Part shown: positions 62,674 to 64,000 of the stretch, piece by piece
Layout of the letters: each line of letters opens with the position of its first letter
Numbering within the stretch: position 1 is the first letter of the stretch
DNA from: Gammaproteobacteria bacterium
GTDB taxonomy: Bacteria; Pseudomonadota; Gammaproteobacteria; Steroidobacterales; GCA-2729495
Assembly: GCA_030583605.1 (NCBI GenBank)
Contig: CP129466.1
Span: 2,549,001-2,613,000, forward strand
Length of the DNA stretch: 64,000 nt
Direction: 5' to 3'
Program-made: the position numbers and the translations under genes
Notes under the pieces: generated by a model
Told to the model about the DNA's origin: nothing
The model's input: the letters and a program-made list of their open reading frames with translations, nothing else
Database searches by the model: none

Positions 62674-62732
62674 TAAAGAAACGGCCCGCCGGCAGCGCCG
62701 CTCCGGAGCGGAGCGACCTGCGGGCGGGCCCT
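62671..62732 (-). terminator. Rho-independent terminator of the VPLPA-CTERM gene at 62796
   Basis: Minus strand: GGCCCGCCCGCAG, an inner hairpin with GCTCCG/CGGAGC, CTGCCGGCGGGCC and then GTTTCTTTATTC. The stem is long and GC-rich with a moderate T-run. It overlaps the right end of copy C. Confidence 0.8.
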
Positions 62733-62795
62733 GTGGTTCGCGGGTGGCGGGCGATCACGGAGCCGCCATCGAGCGGCCCCGAGACCAGTGCCGGA

Positions 62796-63506
62796 CTACG
62801 CCTTGCGGCGGCGCGCGTAGCGCGCAGCGGCCAGCACCGCCGGACCGAGCAGCCAGCTGGCAGCCGGCAGCGGGATATCCGCATCCAGAGTCCAGGTGTA
62901 GCCGGCATTGAATCCGCCGAGAGTGGCGCAGCCGTTTGCGTTACCCGGAGCCGCCGGATTGCAGGTGGCGTTGCTCAACGTCAGCGTCGTGCCGACCCAG
63001 CTCAGCGTGCTGAAATTGTCGTAGGCGAGCAGGCTCTGCTGGGGACCGATGTCCATGTCATCGCCGCTGATGGTCTTGCCGAAGTCCGTGCCCGGACCCC
63101 AGGTGGCGGTGGATTCGTTCACGTAGTTGGCGCCGAAGCTGTAGTTGCCGCAGAGGCTCGCGCCGACGGTTCCGCCGAAATTGCCTTCGGTGCAGGCATA
63201 GGTCGCGGCCGAGGCTGCGGCGCCGTCACCGATCGCGAGGCCGGTGATGGAGTGACGGAACAGCGTCGTCGTCGGCGCGATGGTGAAGCGTACGTTGAAC
63301 GTGCCGCCGGTTTGCAGGAGCCGATCAGCATCGACGTCGTAGCTCCACGTCGCCGTGGACGAGGTGATGTTGCCTGCCGACGAGCCGGCGCCGGCATAGC
63401 TGGTCACACTCTTCAGTGTGGCAATGACGCTCGCGGCATCAGCACTGGCCGCCGAACCGAGTGTGGCAGCGATCGCCACTGCCAGGGCATTGCGTGTTTT
63501 GTTCAT
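62796..63506 (-). CDS. VPLPA-CTERM exported protein, paralogue
   Basis: 236 residues. Signal peptide NKTRNALAVAIAATLGSAAS, cleavage near ADA-ASV. The body parallels the 60992 protein along its whole length, including ATYACTEGNFGG, GASLCGNYSFGANY, SNATCNPAAPGNANGCATLGGF and four Cys. The sorting tail is DIPLPAASWLLGPAVLAAAR followed by YARRRKA. It is expected to be a substrate of the local exosortases. Its promoter mirrors that of the paralogue, but its leader keeps only part of the riboswitch. The two genes are a tandem duplication with individually tailored terminators and repeat elements. Confidence 0.92.
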   Translation of the reverse strand: MNKTRNALAVAIAATLGSAASADAASVIATLKSVTSYAGAGSSAGNITSSTATWSYDVDADRLLQTGGTFNVRFTIAPTTTLFRHSITGLAIGDGAAASAATYACTEGNFGGTVGASLCGNYSFGANYVNESTATWGPGTDFGKTISGDDMDIGPQQSLLAYDNFSTLSWVGTTLTLSNATCNPAAPGNANGCATLGGFNAGYTWTLDADIPLPAASWLLGPAVLAAARYARRRKA

Positions 63507-63546
63507 GAATCAGATCCCCCAGAGATCCCGTACCGGTCAATTTTTC

Positions 63547-63670
63547 TAAGACAGGCCATTGGGCGCAGGTGGCAACCCGGCAGCCCGCCCCGATCTTCCT
63601 GGATTCTCCGCGGAGCGAGGCCCGCCACCGAACGCCACAGGCTCTGGCCACTGTGCCTGTGCCTTCTTTG
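63547..63670 (-). promoter_or_regulatory. Leader of the second VPLPA-CTERM gene, riboswitch-like but diverged
   Basis: Minus strand: hairpin CACAGGC/GCCTGTG, later GGGCTGCCGGGTTGCCACCT, parallel to GCCGGGTTACAACCT of the GEMM-I leader. The core blocks GGGCAAA and GACGCAAAGCC are absent (GGCACAGG and GGCGTTCGGTGG instead). It may be a decayed or altered-specificity aptamer. Confidence 0.45.
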
Positions 63671-63674
63671 ATCG

Positions 63675-63702
63675 ACTATACCTGCGACGACCGGCCCGGC
63701 AA
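63675..63702 (-). promoter_or_regulatory. Sigma70-type promoter of the second VPLPA-CTERM gene
   Basis: Minus strand TTGCCG-N16-TATAGT, the same -35, spacer length and near-identical -10 as the paralogue. TTATGT lies just upstream in both. Confidence 0.7.
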
Positions 63703-63767
63703 GACCCGCGTTGACATAACCTTCCCGCACCCCGCGCCATAACAGGCGTTTAGACGCGACGACTTGC

Positions 63768-64000
63768 TTACTTGTCCGAGTAGTGGTCAGGCAATGGGCT
63801 GCGCGATGTTCGCCGGCGCCGGATGAGGGCCGAGGCACCAAGCAGCGACAGGATCAGCCAGTCGGCGGAACTGCCGCCGTCGTTCTCGCGCAGCCCGGTG
63901 CCGCTCGTCACGTTGATGCTCACGTTCGCCGTGTCCTGGCTGGCGTTCACATCGGTGAGCGACACTACGCAACTGTCACTGCCGGTGTAGCCGGCGTTCG
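63768..64000 (-). CDS. C-terminal end of a surface protein with GG-type sorting tail (5' end outside window)
   Basis: The frame is open to the window edge and ends at TAA-type stop 63768, giving 77 visible residues. The first part (NAGYTGSDSC, LTDVNASQDTANVSINVTSG) is the end of an Ig-like/cadherin-like repeat (compare GYTGSDSF.YTVTDxxG..TATVTVTV). The tail ENDGGSSADWLILSLLGASALIRRRR has the Gly-Gly/Ser linker, one hydrophobic helix and Arg cluster of GlyGly-CTERM-like or JDVT-CTERM-like anchors, which are handled by rhombosortase or other proteases rather than exosortase. About 12 polar residues follow the basic cluster, which is unusual. The rest of the gene lies beyond the window. Confidence 0.75.
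   Translation of the reverse strand, partial: NAGYTGSDSCVVSLTDVNASQDTANVSINVTSGTGLRENDGGSSADWLILSLLGASALIRRRRTSRSPLPDHYSDK

Noticed and set aside
1..64000. tRNA, rRNA or insertion-sequence transposase genes
   Set aside because: I found no cloverleaf or rRNA-like sequence and no transposase motifs while reading both strands; an overlooked degenerate copy cannot be excluded.

Overview
The window is GC-rich DNA from a Pseudomonadota, most likely gammaproteobacterial, chromosome. The inference rests on tightly packed operons with ATGA/TGATG overlaps, a TPP-controlled TonB receptor, exosortase-type (PEP-CTERM) protein sorting, and abundant short palindromic intergenic repeats. No rRNA, tRNA, CRISPR array, phage gene or transposase is visible. 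Most of the 64 kb is one large extracellular-polysaccharide and surface-protein locus.

Region by region. 1-6.7 kb (minus): a truncated polytopic membrane protein, an O-antigen ligase/polymerase, a flippase, a 50-residue DUF5989 protein, an SxtJ protein and a NodU-type carbamoyltransferase. 7.0-9.1 kb (plus): gmd and fcl, making GDP-L-fucose. 9.3-16.1 kb (minus): an exosortase fused to EpsI, an undecaprenyl-phosphate sugar transferase, a WecG/TagA/CpsF glycosyltransferase, a GT4 glycosyltransferase and a second ligase/polymerase. 16.3-22.4 kb (plus): a glycosidase-like protein, a GT4 enzyme, a second flippase and a two-domain methyltransferase. 22.5-25.1 kb (minus): an exported beta-helix protein. 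25.6-32.0 kb (minus): a duplicated Wzz/tyrosine-kinase pair around an ExeA-like ATPase. 32.9 kb: a VPLPA-CTERM protein. 33.9-38.1 kb (minus): a thiamine salvage operon under a TPP riboswitch. 38.3-41.1 kb: an amidohydrolase, a CoA transferase and a small unknown gene. 41.2-46.6 kb (minus): a PrsT-like TPR lipoprotein, wecB and a second exosortase-EpsI fusion. 47.4-57.5 kb: two SPINDLY-type O-GlcNAc transferase-like proteins, a methyltransferase, a GT-A-like protein, a sulfotransferase-like protein, a TPR/2OG-oxygenase fusion, another nucleotide-sugar transferase-like protein and an SlyD-like isomerase. 57.9-60.3 kb: a second TPR lipoprotein. 61-63.5 kb: two paralogous VPLPA-CTERM proteins. 63.8-64.0 kb: the C-terminus of a further surface protein with a GG-rich sorting tail.

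How it may work together (inference): gmd/fcl and wecB supply fucose and ManNAc precursors. The sugar transferase and GTs build lipid-linked repeats, the flippases export them, the ligase/polymerase proteins and Wzz/kinase modules polymerise and control length, and carbamoylation decorates them. The exosortases process secreted VPLPA-CTERM proteins, which may be modified by the adjacent glycosyl- and sulfo-transferase-like enzymes.

The strongest non-coding finds are a c-di-GMP-I (GEMM) riboswitch directly upstream of one VPLPA-CTERM gene, a TPP riboswitch, and a family of 0.5-0.6 kb elements with 21-bp terminal inverted repeats, three of which sit just downstream of the three VPLPA-CTERM genes. 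A second family of short hairpin repeats shows compensatory stem changes across the window.
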